Origin: Brevinematales bacterium | GTDB lineage: Bacteria > Spirochaetota > Brevinematia > Brevinematales > GWF1-51-8 | Length of the DNA stretch: 55,182 bases | Assembly (NCBI GenBank): GCA_013177895.1 | Contig: JABLXV010000014.1 | Span: 1-55,182 of the forward strand | Direction of reading: 5' to 3' | Shown: positions 1 through 8,225 of the stretch, in pieces | Layout of the letters: each line of letters begins with the position of its first letter | Numbering within the stretch: position 1 is the stretch's first letter | The notes under the pieces: model-generated | The model's database searches: none | What the model saw: only the letters and a program-made list of their open reading frames with translations | Told to the model about the DNA's origin: nothing | Program-made: the position numbers and the translations under genes

Positions 1-99
1 ATCCTGTTAGACTGGTTAAGATTCCTTTTGGCAAATATTACCGGTTCGCTTCTCTTTACCGCTGTAATAATCGGATGGTTTTCGAGCGGAAGAAGATGA
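1..99 (+). CDS. C-terminal end of an upstream membrane protein (partial)
   Basis: The first frame is open from the window edge to a TGA at 97-99 and reads 32 residues containing a hydrophobic stretch (ITGSLLFTAVIIGWF) followed by a short basic tail (SSGRR), which looks like the last membrane helix of an integral membrane protein. The stop overlaps the start of the following kinase by four bases (ATGA), which supports a real co-translated gene. Too little is visible to name a family. Confidence 0.55.
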   Translation: MLLDWLRFLLANITGSLLFTAVIIGWFSSGRR

Positions 100-1886
100 C
101 CGGCGGGGAAATTCTGAAATTTCTCGTTGTTTCCGTTATCACAATAATCGGCGCCGGTTTCCTGTTTATTTTCCCTATCAATGAAAGCATTCCCGCTGAG
201 GATATTACCTTTCTTCTCATCGTACCGATGGCATGGGCGGCGGTAAATTTTACCACCCGGGAATCGATGACCTTCTTTATGATGGTGGTGATTATTGCGT
301 TAATCGGTACATTATTCGGGCCGAATACCATCATCAGCCAAAAATTCCCGATTATTGGGCTGGGCTATATGACAACCGGGTTCAGCTTGACGCTTCTGAT
401 ACTCGGCGCTATCACCCGTGAGAGGAGGAAGATACAGGGCGAACTGGTTCGAACGAGCGAAGAATTGGACAAGTACTTCAATTCCGCGCTCGACCTTCTT
501 TGTATCGCGGATATTCACGGATACTTCAGGAAATTGAACCCGGAATGGGAAAACACGCTGGGATACTCCATCGGCGAACTGATCGGTAAGGACTTCATCA
601 GTTTGGTGCATCCCGACGATGTGCAAGTAACGATAGATGCGATGCTGCGTCTTTCCGGGCAGAATACGGTGCTGAATTTTATCAACCGTTACCGTCATAA
701 AAACGGGTCGTACCGTTGGATCGAGTGGCGGTCATTCCCGTTCGGCGAGAGTATCTACGCAGTCGCGAGGGATATTACCGAACAGAGAATAGCCGAACAG
801 ACGCTGACGGAAAGCGAGGAGAAGTTCCGCACGTTTTTTGAGACGATTACCGAGGGAGTCGCGCTCCATGAGATGGTCTATAATAAAAAGGGCGATGCGG
901 TGAACTACCGTATTATCGACGTGAACCCCGCGTTCTATAATCATACCGGGATCGAGTCGGCTGCCGCGATAGGGAAGCTCGCGACCACACTCTATGGAAC
1001 TCCCGAGCCTCCGTATCTGGAGGTTTACAGCGAGGTGGCGCGTACCCGTGTGCCGTACCGTTATGAGACTTATTTCCCCCCGATGGAGAAGCATTTTATG
1101 ATATCGGTCATCTCTCCGAAAGCGGGTCAATTCGCGACCGTGTTCGAGGATATCACCGAACGGAAGATGTGGGAAGAAGAACTGAAACAGAAAAATGAGG
1201 AGTTGACCCGGTTTATCTATACCGTATCGCATGACCTGAAGAGCCCGCTGGTAACTATCAAGGCATTTTTGACCTATATGCAGGAGGACTATAAAAAGAA
1301 CGATCAGGCCGCGCTGGTTAAGGATATCCGTTATATCGAAAACGCGGCGGATAAAATGGGGCGGCTTCTGGACGAGTTGCTGGAATTATCGAGAGTGGGC
1401 AGGAAAGATACGATCATGCAGGAAGAGTATCTTCAAAGTATCGTTCAGGCCGCGATAGATTTGGTTGCCGGACGGATTTCCGCGAAAAATGCCAAGATTG
1501 AGGTAACAAAGGTCCCCGTCATTCTTGTGGGAGATTCCCGGAGGTTTATCCAGATATTCCAGAATCTGATCGATAACGCGGTCAAGTTTATGGGGAAGCA
1601 GAACCACCCTAAAGTTGAAATTGGCGTGATGGAAAAGGAAAATAATATTATTATATTTGTTAGGGATAACGGGGCGGGAATCGACCCCCGCTATGCGGAT
1701 AAATTATTCGGGCTCTTTGAGAAACTGGATTCCGCTACGGAGGGGACGGGTATCGGCCTTGCGCTGGTAAAAAGGATTATCGAAGTGAATCACGGGGAAA
1801 TCTGGTTTGAGTCCGCGGGTGTAGGACAGGGTACGACATTTTATTTTACATTAGCGGGAAGCAGGATAGATAAAAAGGAGGGATAA
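96..1886 (+). CDS. Membrane-bound PAS sensor histidine kinase
   Basis: Predicted inner-membrane sensor kinase of 596 residues. The first ~115 residues hold three to four hydrophobic helices. Two PAS domains follow (about 122-240 and 245-365); the first has a typical PAS core (NPEWENTLGYS, then HPDD). The HisKA box SHDLKSPL places the phospho-accepting His near 379. The ATPase domain shows the N box (NLIDNAVKF, about 490), G1 (DNGAGID) and G2 (GTGIGLAL). I chose ATG 96 over the in-frame ATG 75 because GGAAGAAG lies just before it and it forms an ATGA overlap with the preceding gene. There is no receiver domain; a stand-alone receiver follows 5 bp downstream, so that is the likely partner. The signal sensed is unknown. 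Confidence 0.92.
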   Translation: MTGGEILKFLVVSVITIIGAGFLFIFPINESIPAEDITFLLIVPMAWAAVNFTTRESMTFFMMVVIIALIGTLFGPNTIISQKFPIIGLGYMTTGFSLTLLILGAITRERRKIQGELVRTSEELDKYFNSALDLLCIADIHGYFRKLNPEWENTLGYSIGELIGKDFISLVHPDDVQVTIDAMLRLSGQNTVLNFINRYRHKNGSYRWIEWRSFPFGESIYAVARDITEQRIAEQTLTESEEKFRTFFETITEGVALHEMVYNKKGDAVNYRIIDVNPAFYNHTGIESAAAIGKLATTLYGTPEPPYLEVYSEVARTRVPYRYETYFPPMEKHFMISVISPKAGQFATVFEDITERKMWEEELKQKNEELTRFIYTVSHDLKSPLVTIKAFLTYMQEDYKKNDQAALVKDIRYIENAADKMGRLLDELLELSRVGRKDTIMQEEYLQSIVQAAIDLVAGRISAKNAKIEVTKVPVILVGDSRRFIQIFQNLIDNAVKFMGKQNHPKVEIGVMEKENNIIIFVRDNGAGIDPRYADKLFGLFEKLDSATEGTGIGLALVKRIIEVNHGEIWFESAGVGQGTTFYFTLAGSRIDKKEG

Positions 1887-1891
1887 GGCCT

Positions 1892-2332
1892 ATGACCGGA
1901 GAACCGATTTTAATTCTCTATGTCGAGGATGATCCGGCTCATGCGGAAATCGCGATGCGGAATTTAGAAAAATCCCGGATAGCGAATCGGATATTTCATG
2001 TTACCGACGGGCAGCAAGCCTTAGACTATCTATTTCACCAGGGTAATTTCACTGATCCGGCGGCACACCCGCGCCCGCATCTGATGCTTCTCGATCTTCG
2101 CCTGCCGAAAGTTGACGGTCTCGAGGTAATGAAGCGGATAAAGTCCGACCCCGAATTTTCCGATCTCCCTGTGGTAATACTGACCACCTCCGATGCGGAA
2201 TCGGACATCATCAAGGCTTATTCCTATAAGGCTAGCAGTTATCTGGTCAAACCTCTCGATTTTTCAAAGTTCAACGAATTATTGGAAGCGTTCGGTTTTT
2301 ACTGGCTGATGTGGAATAAATATCCGCGATAG
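1892..2332 (+). CDS. Single-domain response regulator, Rcp1-like
   Basis: A 146-residue receiver with no output domain. The acidic pocket (VEDDPAH), the phosphorylated Asp68 in LLDLRLPK, the Thr of VVILTTS and the Lys of LVKPLD are all present. The long loop before the Asp (FHQGNFTDPAAHPRPH) is typical of the Rcp1-like group that partners PAS/phytochrome-type kinases. It follows the kinase by 5 bp with a strong ribosome site (AAGGAGGG) and precedes a hybrid kinase by 11 bp. I infer that it carries phosphate from the upstream kinase or within a relay with the hybrid kinase. Confidence 0.9.
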   Translation: MTGEPILILYVEDDPAHAEIAMRNLEKSRIANRIFHVTDGQQALDYLFHQGNFTDPAAHPRPHLMLLDLRLPKVDGLEVMKRIKSDPEFSDLPVVILTTSDAESDIIKAYSYKASSYLVKPLDFSKFNELLEAFGFYWLMWNKYPR

Positions 2333-2343
2333 AAGAGGGATGA

Positions 2344-5028
2344 ATGACAAATCAACCGTACACGATGCTGCTTGTCGAGGACGAGGATGCGCATATCGAG
2401 GCGATCACCCGCTCGATGAGTGGCGTGTCCCGGCAGAATAAGATCATCGCGCTGAAAAACGCCGGGGAATTCCGAAAAGCGGTCGCGGATAATCGGGCGT
2501 TCGACCTGATATTGCTCGATATGAATCTGCCCGACGGTAACGCGATTGACCTGATGACGGAACTCGAGATCGGGTCGAGGTGGCCTGTTATTATTATGAC
2601 CGCCTTTGGGGACGAAGAACTCGCGGTTCGCGCGATCAAATCCGGGGCGATAGATTATATTGTCAAATCGGAAGGAACATTCCGGGATATTGGAAAAACA
2701 GCGGAACATACCCTGCGGGAGTGGGAGAATATCCAGAAAGGGAAAAAAGCGGAAATGGCGCTCTTTGAGAGCGAGGAGCGGTTCAGGAAGCTGATCGAAC
2801 TGTCGCCAATCTCGATCATTATCGGACGTGACGGAAAGGTTGAGTATGTAAATAAAGCTTTCAGTAAAATGATTGGGGCGGGTGAGAAAGAGATTAGAGG
2901 AAAAGATTATATCAGTTTTATCGCCCCTGAAGAAAGGGAAAGACTCCAGGAATATTCAATCGCGTGTGCGCAGGGAAAGAGCGTCCCGACGGTGTATGAA
3001 ACATTGGGATTACGGGCGGACGGGGTAAGAGTCCCTATTGAGATCAATGTTTCATCCATAATGCTGGAAAGCGGCCCGGAATCTATCGCGTATGTTGCCG
3101 ATCTTACCGAACGGAGAAAAGCGGAGGATGCTTTACGCGAGAGCGAGGAGCGTTACCGCGCCACTGTGAACTCGATGGACGTATTCCTCCATGTGGTCGA
3201 CAGGGATTTCCGTATCATCCTCTATAACGAAGTGCTCGTCGGGATGATGAAAGAACTGGGTTTCCATGAAGAAATGAAAGGGAAAAGTCTTTTCGATGTA
3301 TTTACTTTCGTACCGGAAAATACTAAATCGATCTACCGGAATATTTTAAAAACCGGCGAAAAATTTACCGATGAACAGAGCATTAAAGTAGATGAAAGAA
3401 TAGTCTGGTGCGAGACCCGCAGAATCCCCATCAGGGATGCCGACGGGCAGGTGGCCGGGATAATCACAATTATTATCGATATTACCGAACGGAAAACGAT
3501 GGAGAACGCGCTCAGGGAGAGCGAAGCGAGGAATAAGGCTTTGCTGGAAGCGATCCCCGATATGATGTTCGTAATATCCGAGACCGGGGAAATTCTCGAC
3601 TATAAGGCGGTCAATCAAAGCGATCTCTATGCCTCTCCCGAGAGGTTTCTCGGTAAAAACGTTCGTGAAACACTACCCCCGGATGTAGCGGAGCTGACGA
3701 TTGAGAGAATCAATGCGATAAAAGGAAGGGGCGGTATCGAGACCTATGAATACTCGCTCCAAATGAATGGACTGGAATACTTTGAAAGCAGACTGGTACC
3801 CTACGGGGATAATAAATATATCGGGATAATACGGAATATTACCGAAAGAAAGCGCGCCGAGGCGGAACGTATAGAAATGGAACGCCGCTTACAGCATGTC
3901 CAAAAACTGGAGAGTCTGGGCGTACTGGCGGGCGGGATCGCCCATGATTTTAATAATATTCTGACGGCGATCCTCGGACATAGCGAACTCGCTCTTTTCG
4001 GCCTCGACCCGTTCAATCCCGCCCGGGATAGTATCCGTGAGATCGAAAACGCCTCCCATCGTGCGGCCGAACTGTGCAGGCAGATGCTTGCCTATTCCGG
4101 CAAGGGTAAGTTTGTGATCGAAGATATCAATCTCAGTACGCTTATCAACGAGATGGTGAGTTTTCTCAAGGCGGCGGTATCGAAAAAAGCGGTGCTGAAC
4201 ATGAATCTTGAAAATGATATTGCCGGCATTAAAGGGGACGCGACCCAGATACGGCAGGTCGTGATGAATCTGATTACCAACGCCTCAGACGCGCTCGAGG
4301 GAAATCACGGCGTAATTACCATAGCTGACGGTACGATCGATTGCGACAAGGAAACCCTCTCCAAGTACTCGTTCGGCGCGGAGCTGAGCGAGGGTCTGTA
4401 TGTGTACCTCGAAGTCACCGATACGGGTACCGGAATGGATGAGGAGACGATGGTTCATATATTCGAACCGTTCTTTACCACCAAATTTACCGGCAGGGGG
4501 CTGGGGATGTCGGCGGTTATGGGAATCGTGCGCGGGCATAACGGCGCTATTTCAATCGATAGCGAAACCGGAAAGGGCTCGACCTTCCGTATTATTTTCC
4601 CATCCATCGATAAATCGATGATTGTAGACGAAAATATACCCGAAACATCTCCGGCGATAAAAAAAGGAATGGGGCTGGTCATGGTGGTGGACGACGAGGA
4701 GATTGTCAGATCCACTACTAAACTCATGCTGGAGAAACTGGAATTCGAAGCGTTAACCGCATCCGGCGGACATGAGGCAATCCGCCTGTTCAGGGAAAAG
4801 CGGGATAAGATCAGAATTGTCATCATCGACCTGAATATGCCTCAGATCGACGGGGAGGAGACCTTGAACGAACTGAGGAAGATCGACCCTGCCGTGCGTA
4901 CCATCATCGCTAGCGGGTACTCGGAATCCGAACTGAATATGCGTTTCCTCAACCGGGAGAACCTGAACTATATCCAGAAACCGTTCTCACTATCTGAACT
5001 GAGCGAAATATTAAAAAGTACCGGGTAG
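2344..5028 (+). CDS. Hybrid histidine kinase: REC-PAS-PAS-PAS-HisKA-HATPase-REC
   Basis: A soluble 894-residue hybrid kinase with no membrane segment. Domains in order: N-terminal receiver (1-125, Asp59 in LLDMNLPDG), three PAS domains (about 140-255, 265-385 and 385-505, each closed by an I/L-TERxxAE-type linker), HisKA with the box GGIAHDFNNIL (His534), HATPase with DTGTGMD and GRGLGMSAV, and a C-terminal receiver (Asp829 in IIDLNMPQIDG). The HDFNN box is that of the HisKA subgroup common in hybrid kinases. A receiver at both ends suggests it is controlled by an upstream kinase through the N-terminal REC and passes phosphate to its own C-terminal REC. It is the last gene of the signalling operon; output is not encoded nearby. 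Confidence 0.93.
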   Translation: MTNQPYTMLLVEDEDAHIEAITRSMSGVSRQNKIIALKNAGEFRKAVADNRAFDLILLDMNLPDGNAIDLMTELEIGSRWPVIIMTAFGDEELAVRAIKSGAIDYIVKSEGTFRDIGKTAEHTLREWENIQKGKKAEMALFESEERFRKLIELSPISIIIGRDGKVEYVNKAFSKMIGAGEKEIRGKDYISFIAPEERERLQEYSIACAQGKSVPTVYETLGLRADGVRVPIEINVSSIMLESGPESIAYVADLTERRKAEDALRESEERYRATVNSMDVFLHVVDRDFRIILYNEVLVGMMKELGFHEEMKGKSLFDVFTFVPENTKSIYRNILKTGEKFTDEQSIKVDERIVWCETRRIPIRDADGQVAGIITIIIDITERKTMENALRESEARNKALLEAIPDMMFVISETGEILDYKAVNQSDLYASPERFLGKNVRETLPPDVAELTIERINAIKGRGGIETYEYSLQMNGLEYFESRLVPYGDNKYIGIIRNITERKRAEAERIEMERRLQHVQKLESLGVLAGGIAHDFNNILTAILGHSELALFGLDPFNPARDSIREIENASHRAAELCRQMLAYSGKGKFVIEDINLSTLINEMVSFLKAAVSKKAVLNMNLENDIAGIKGDATQIRQVVMNLITNASDALEGNHGVITIADGTIDCDKETLSKYSFGAELSEGLYVYLEVTDTGTGMDEETMVHIFEPFFTTKFTGRGLGMSAVMGIVRGHNGAISIDSETGKGSTFRIIFPSIDKSMIVDENIPETSPAIKKGMGLVMVVDDEEIVRSTTKLMLEKLEFEALTASGGHEAIRLFREKRDKIRIVIIDLNMPQIDGEETLNELRKIDPAVRTIIASGYSESELNMRFLNRENLNYIQKPFSLSELSEILKSTG

Positions 5029-5077
5029 ACGTTCGCGGGAAACATTAAACTAGGGGTGAATTTCCTAAGACTAATAT

Positions 5078-5106
5078 TTGACGAATTCGTATAGATAAGT
5101 TATAAT
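5078..5106 (+). promoter_or_regulatory. Sigma-70-type promoter for the tRNA gene
   Basis: TTGACG at 5078-5083 and TATAAT at 5101-5106 are separated by 17 bp. Initiation would fall near 5113, about 50 bp before the tRNA. A short inverted repeat (ACAGGC at 5130-5135, GCCTGT at 5150-5155) lies in the 5' leader. Confidence 0.7.
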
Positions 5107-5161
5107 TTATATTCGATACTTATATATTTACAGGCTTATCCGGTTGACTGCCTGTATAAAA

Positions 5162-5235
5162 GGGCCCATAGCTCAGTCGGTTAGAGCAACTGACTCATAA
5201 TCAGTGGGTCCCAGGTTCAAGTCCTGGTGGGCCCA
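5162..5235 (+). tRNA. tRNA with CAT anticodon (Ile2 or elongator Met)
   Basis: A full cloverleaf is readable: acceptor GGGCCCA pairing with TGGGCCC, D arm with AGCTCAGT and GGTTAGAGC, anticodon stem ACTGA/TCAGT with loop CTCATAA (anticodon CAT), T arm CCAGG-TTCAAGT-CCTGG, discriminator A. The CCA end is not encoded. The GACTCATAATC anticodon arm resembles the bacterial tRNA-Ile2 that needs lysidine at the wobble C, but an elongator tRNA-Met cannot be excluded by eye. It is not the initiator: the first acceptor pair G-C is matched. Confidence 0.93.
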
Positions 5236-5269
5236 TAGTCATCTCAAAACACAATTTGGAGGACGGCGA

Positions 5270-6025
5270 ATGACGTCTCTTGAACAAGTCAAAAAACTCG
5301 TGGAAATGCAAAATCTTTACAATCGTGAAAAGGAAATAAAAGACCTTTATAAAGAGCAGGAAGCCCGGCTGATTAAAGCCGAAAAGGAAAACGACAACCT
5401 TGTCCAAACCCGCGGCGATATTGAGCTGACGATCAAGGAAATGGACAAAAAGATAAACGAGGAGATCGGTAAGCGCGACGAGATCAACACCCGTATCACC
5501 AGCCTCGACGAGGGAAAGGATAAGATAAAGATCGTCCGCCAGATCAAGTCGTGGGAAAAAGAAATGGAGAAGATGCAGCAGGAGCAGTCTCTGATCCAGG
5601 CGCAGATCGAGTACGATACATCGAAACAACTCGAATATAAGAACGAACAGGAAAGACTGTCTGTTAAAATAGAAGAGAATAAATCCAGAATAGGCGATTT
5701 CCAGAAGGAGATCGATGTTATAAAAGACCAGCACAGCGGCGAACTGAACGAGATAATCTCGAAATCCACCGAAATTCGCAAGACCTTCGGTATCCAGTTC
5801 ATCGATTATTTCGACAGCATGCTCCATAAGACCAACGGGGCGGCTATCGTGCTGGTCGAGGGCGACGCGTGCTCCGGGTGCAACACTATCCTTCCTACCG
5901 CGTTGCAGGGCGACCTCGGCGCGGATATCCGTCCTGAGGATATCGATATGCACCAGTGCCCGCACTGTTTCCGGTATCTCTACTTCGAAGAGTGGATGGA
6001 ACTCGTAGAAGAGGAAATTTACTAA
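5270..6025 (+). CDS. Coiled-coil protein with C-terminal C4 Zn ribbon (COG1579-like)
   Basis: A 251-residue soluble protein. Residues ~5-165 are almost entirely charged heptad-like helix (long K/E-rich coiled coil). The C-terminal ~70 residues carry two Cys pairs, C201-x2-C204 and C230-x2-C233 (CSGC and CPHC), which form a zinc ribbon. This is the architecture of the COG1579 family, thought to bind nucleic acid and often found beside RNA-related genes; its exact role is unsettled. ATG 5270 is preferred because GGAGGA lies at 5258-5263; longer in-frame starts run into the tRNA. It lies 34 bp after the tRNA and may share its promoter. Confidence 0.85.
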   Translation: MTSLEQVKKLVEMQNLYNREKEIKDLYKEQEARLIKAEKENDNLVQTRGDIELTIKEMDKKINEEIGKRDEINTRITSLDEGKDKIKIVRQIKSWEKEMEKMQQEQSLIQAQIEYDTSKQLEYKNEQERLSVKIEENKSRIGDFQKEIDVIKDQHSGELNEIISKSTEIRKTFGIQFIDYFDSMLHKTNGAAIVLVEGDACSGCNTILPTALQGDLGADIRPEDIDMHQCPHCFRYLYFEEWMELVEEEIY

Positions 6026-6086
6026 CCCTTAACCAAATTTCCGGCAGGCTGTTCTTCATGTTGTCTAGTGGATGATCGACTCGGAT

Positions 6087-6683
6087 TTACTGCGGGTTGA
6101 ACTCGCATGCGAGCTGCTTCCCGAAATCGAACGCCTTCAGGTTCATCTCGCGGAATTCCGGCTTGACCATCCCGGAAATCGCGTCCTTCCATGTCAGCTC
6201 TTTTACCTCCGGGAGGAGATGGGAGAGATAACCGATAACAAGGACGTTGATCGCCTTGACATTTCCGATCTCGCGCAGGGCGTTTTCTATATCGAGGATA
6301 CAGAGATTTTTGGTATATTTCTTTAACATCGCGGGAATGTCCTGCGGATATTCCGCCGTCCCGAGTATGACGGGAACCGGGTCAATTTTTATATCGGTGG
6401 TTACCGCGTGGCCGTCCTTTTTCAGGAAGTGCACATTCCGCAGCATCTCGAGCTCCTCGAAGCTCATCACGATATCCGCTTCCCCGAGCTTGACCACCGG
6501 CGAATAAACTTTATCGCCGAAACGGATGAAGCTGAGCACGGAACCGCCCCGCTGGCTCATCCCGTGGATTTCGTTCTTTTTTACGTCATATCCATGCCGG
6601 AATAACGCTTCGCTGATTATTTCCGATGCGAGGATGATGCCCTGTCCTCCTACCCCGCAAAGCACTACGCTTTTCGATTCCAT
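6087..6683 (-). CDS. iorB: Indolepyruvate:ferredoxin oxidoreductase, beta subunit
   Basis: A 198-residue pyruvate/ketoisovalerate oxidoreductase gamma-type domain. The N-terminal GVGGQGI (10-16) and the motif HGMSQRGGSV are hallmarks of IorB. With IorA it oxidatively decarboxylates aryl pyruvates from aromatic amino acids to aryl-acetyl-CoA, reducing ferredoxin, in the anaerobic cytoplasm. It is the last gene of a minus-strand operon (iorA, phosphatase, iorB) and starts 9 bp after the phosphatase stop with AAGGAC before the ATG. Confidence 0.92.
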   Translation of the reverse strand: MESKSVVLCGVGGQGIILASEIISEALFRHGYDVKKNEIHGMSQRGGSVLSFIRFGDKVYSPVVKLGEADIVMSFEELEMLRNVHFLKKDGHAVTTDIKIDPVPVILGTAEYPQDIPAMLKKYTKNLCILDIENALREIGNVKAINVLVIGYLSHLLPEVKELTWKDAISGMVKPEFREMNLKAFDFGKQLACEFNPQ

Positions 6684-6692
6684 TGTACGTCC

Positions 6693-8225
6693 TTATAGTT
6701 TAATCACCATCATGGTGCGGTCGTCGTGCTGGATTGTACCCTCGCAGAATTCTTCGATCGAGCTGAGCATATTATTCAGGATCAGAGACGCGTTATCCCC
6801 GTTCCGGCACGCCTCGAGGAACATGTCCTCCAGACGCCTGTCGCCTATCTGCATCCCCTCCGGGTTGACTCCCTCGATTACGCCGTCCGTGAACATCAGA
6901 ATTGCGTCCCCCGGCGCGTTGGATATCCCGTCGGCGGAATACTTCGCGTTCTTGAACGTACCGATGATGGGGTTACGGTTGCGTATTTTCACCACGCTGT
7001 CGTCCCGTTTGGAGTAATAGAACTGATCGGTATGTCCGGCGGATATATAAGTCAGGTTGTGGTCTTCAAGATTAATCATACATGAGAATAAAGTCGCGTA
7101 GGAGTAAGTGTTCTCGAGGATACGGGTGATACGTTTATTGAGCAGGGTAAACGCCTGCGCGAGGTCGCTGATCTGGTTTTCCTCGATAATCTCCTTGACC
7201 TCGACCTTCAGCATCGCCCATATCATAGCCGCGTAAATCCCGTGGCCGGACGCGTCTCCGAGTATCATTAATATCTTCTTTTCACCGATCTGGTAGAAAT
7301 CGTAATAATCCCCGCCTACGCTCTGCATGGGCATATAGGATATTTCCATATCGACATGTTTCTGTATCTCGCGCTGTTTTTCTATCGGCAATAAGGAGAA
7401 CTGAAGCGACTGCGCGGTGCGGACCTCGTCGAGTATCTGTTTATTCAGGGTGCTTAATTTGCGGTTGGTTTCCGACATACGGGTCATCACGCTCATATAT
7501 TCGAACATCAGGTTCAGGGATAACCCGAGACTGAGGAAAAAGATTCCGTACATGAAGAACGATCCGTATTGTGTAGTGATGGTTTGGCTGACAAACATAC
7601 GGATCAGAATTTCAATCAGCGCGAATATCACCGGCACAATCCCCGTCCACAGGATCGTCTTGAACCGTAAACGGTTCATCGGGGTGATTTTCCCCTCTTC
7701 CTTTTTAAGGAGGCGGTAGAATTCGATATATTCTATAATTGCTATAATAACGAAGAATGCCGGGTAGATCAAACCGGTAAGGCGGTAAGTCCCGGTATCC
7801 ATATCGATTACCAGATTGGTAAAGATTATGAGTACGATAAAGACCGCGCTGATTCCCGCCATCAGCAGAAGGTATTTCCGTGTGGATTCCTTATACTCGT
7901 CCGTCTCCACGAAAGTCATATCCTTGATCAGGATAAGGATAAAGCGGAGGAGAAGCACATAGAACGACAGGAGGATGACCCCCGCGGAGAGTTTAAGCCG
8001 GTAGAATACAACCTGAAGATACGGGTCGGTACTTAACATCTGAAGGCTTCCCATGATGCCGTAGGCCATAATGGAAACCCCGATCAGCGCGATATAGACA
8101 ACGTCCGACTTGTTTTTCTTGGCGTCGGTGTTCGCCAGCAGGATGAAGTAGAAGACAATATACTGCACACATAAAAAAAGCCCGAAGGATGCCCCAACGA
8201 TATAGGAGGCGAGTTCAACGTTCAT
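6693..8225 (-). CDS. Seven-TM SpoIIE-type PP2C serine/threonine phosphatase
   Basis: A 510-residue membrane phosphatase. Residues 1 to ~235 contain about seven hydrophobic helices, resembling the 7TM module fused to signalling domains. A helical linker (~240-270) leads to a SpoIIE/PP2C domain with the metal-binding motifs GGDYYDF, GDASGHG, FTDGVIEG and HDDRTMMV. Such enzymes usually dephosphorylate anti-sigma-factor antagonists. Its ATG directly abuts the iorA stop (TAAATG), and iorB follows 9 bp later, so it sits inside the ior operon. No anti-sigma factor or antagonist gene is nearby. Confidence 0.9.
   Translation of the reverse strand: MNVELASYIVGASFGLFLCVQYIVFYFILLANTDAKKNKSDVVYIALIGVSIMAYGIMGSLQMLSTDPYLQVVFYRLKLSAGVILLSFYVLLLRFILILIKDMTFVETDEYKESTRKYLLLMAGISAVFIVLIIFTNLVIDMDTGTYRLTGLIYPAFFVIIAIIEYIEFYRLLKKEEGKITPMNRLRFKTILWTGIVPVIFALIEILIRMFVSQTITTQYGSFFMYGIFFLSLGLSLNLMFEYMSVMTRMSETNRKLSTLNKQILDEVRTAQSLQFSLLPIEKQREIQKHVDMEISYMPMQSVGGDYYDFYQIGEKKILMILGDASGHGIYAAMIWAMLKVEVKEIIEENQISDLAQAFTLLNKRITRILENTYSYATLFSCMINLEDHNLTYISAGHTDQFYYSKRDDSVVKIRNRNPIIGTFKNAKYSADGISNAPGDAILMFTDGVIEGVNPEGMQIGDRRLEDMFLEACRNGDNASLILNNMLSSIEEFCEGTIQHDDRTMMVIKL

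Noticed and set aside
5204-5269. Longer start of the Zn-ribbon protein inside the tRNA gene
   Set aside because: The extra residues are encoded by the tRNA itself; ATG 5270 with GGAGGA is a much better start.
5201-5965. Antisense frame opposite the Zn-ribbon gene
   Set aside because: It covers the coiled-coil coding region in mirror frame and runs into the tRNA; no support for translation.
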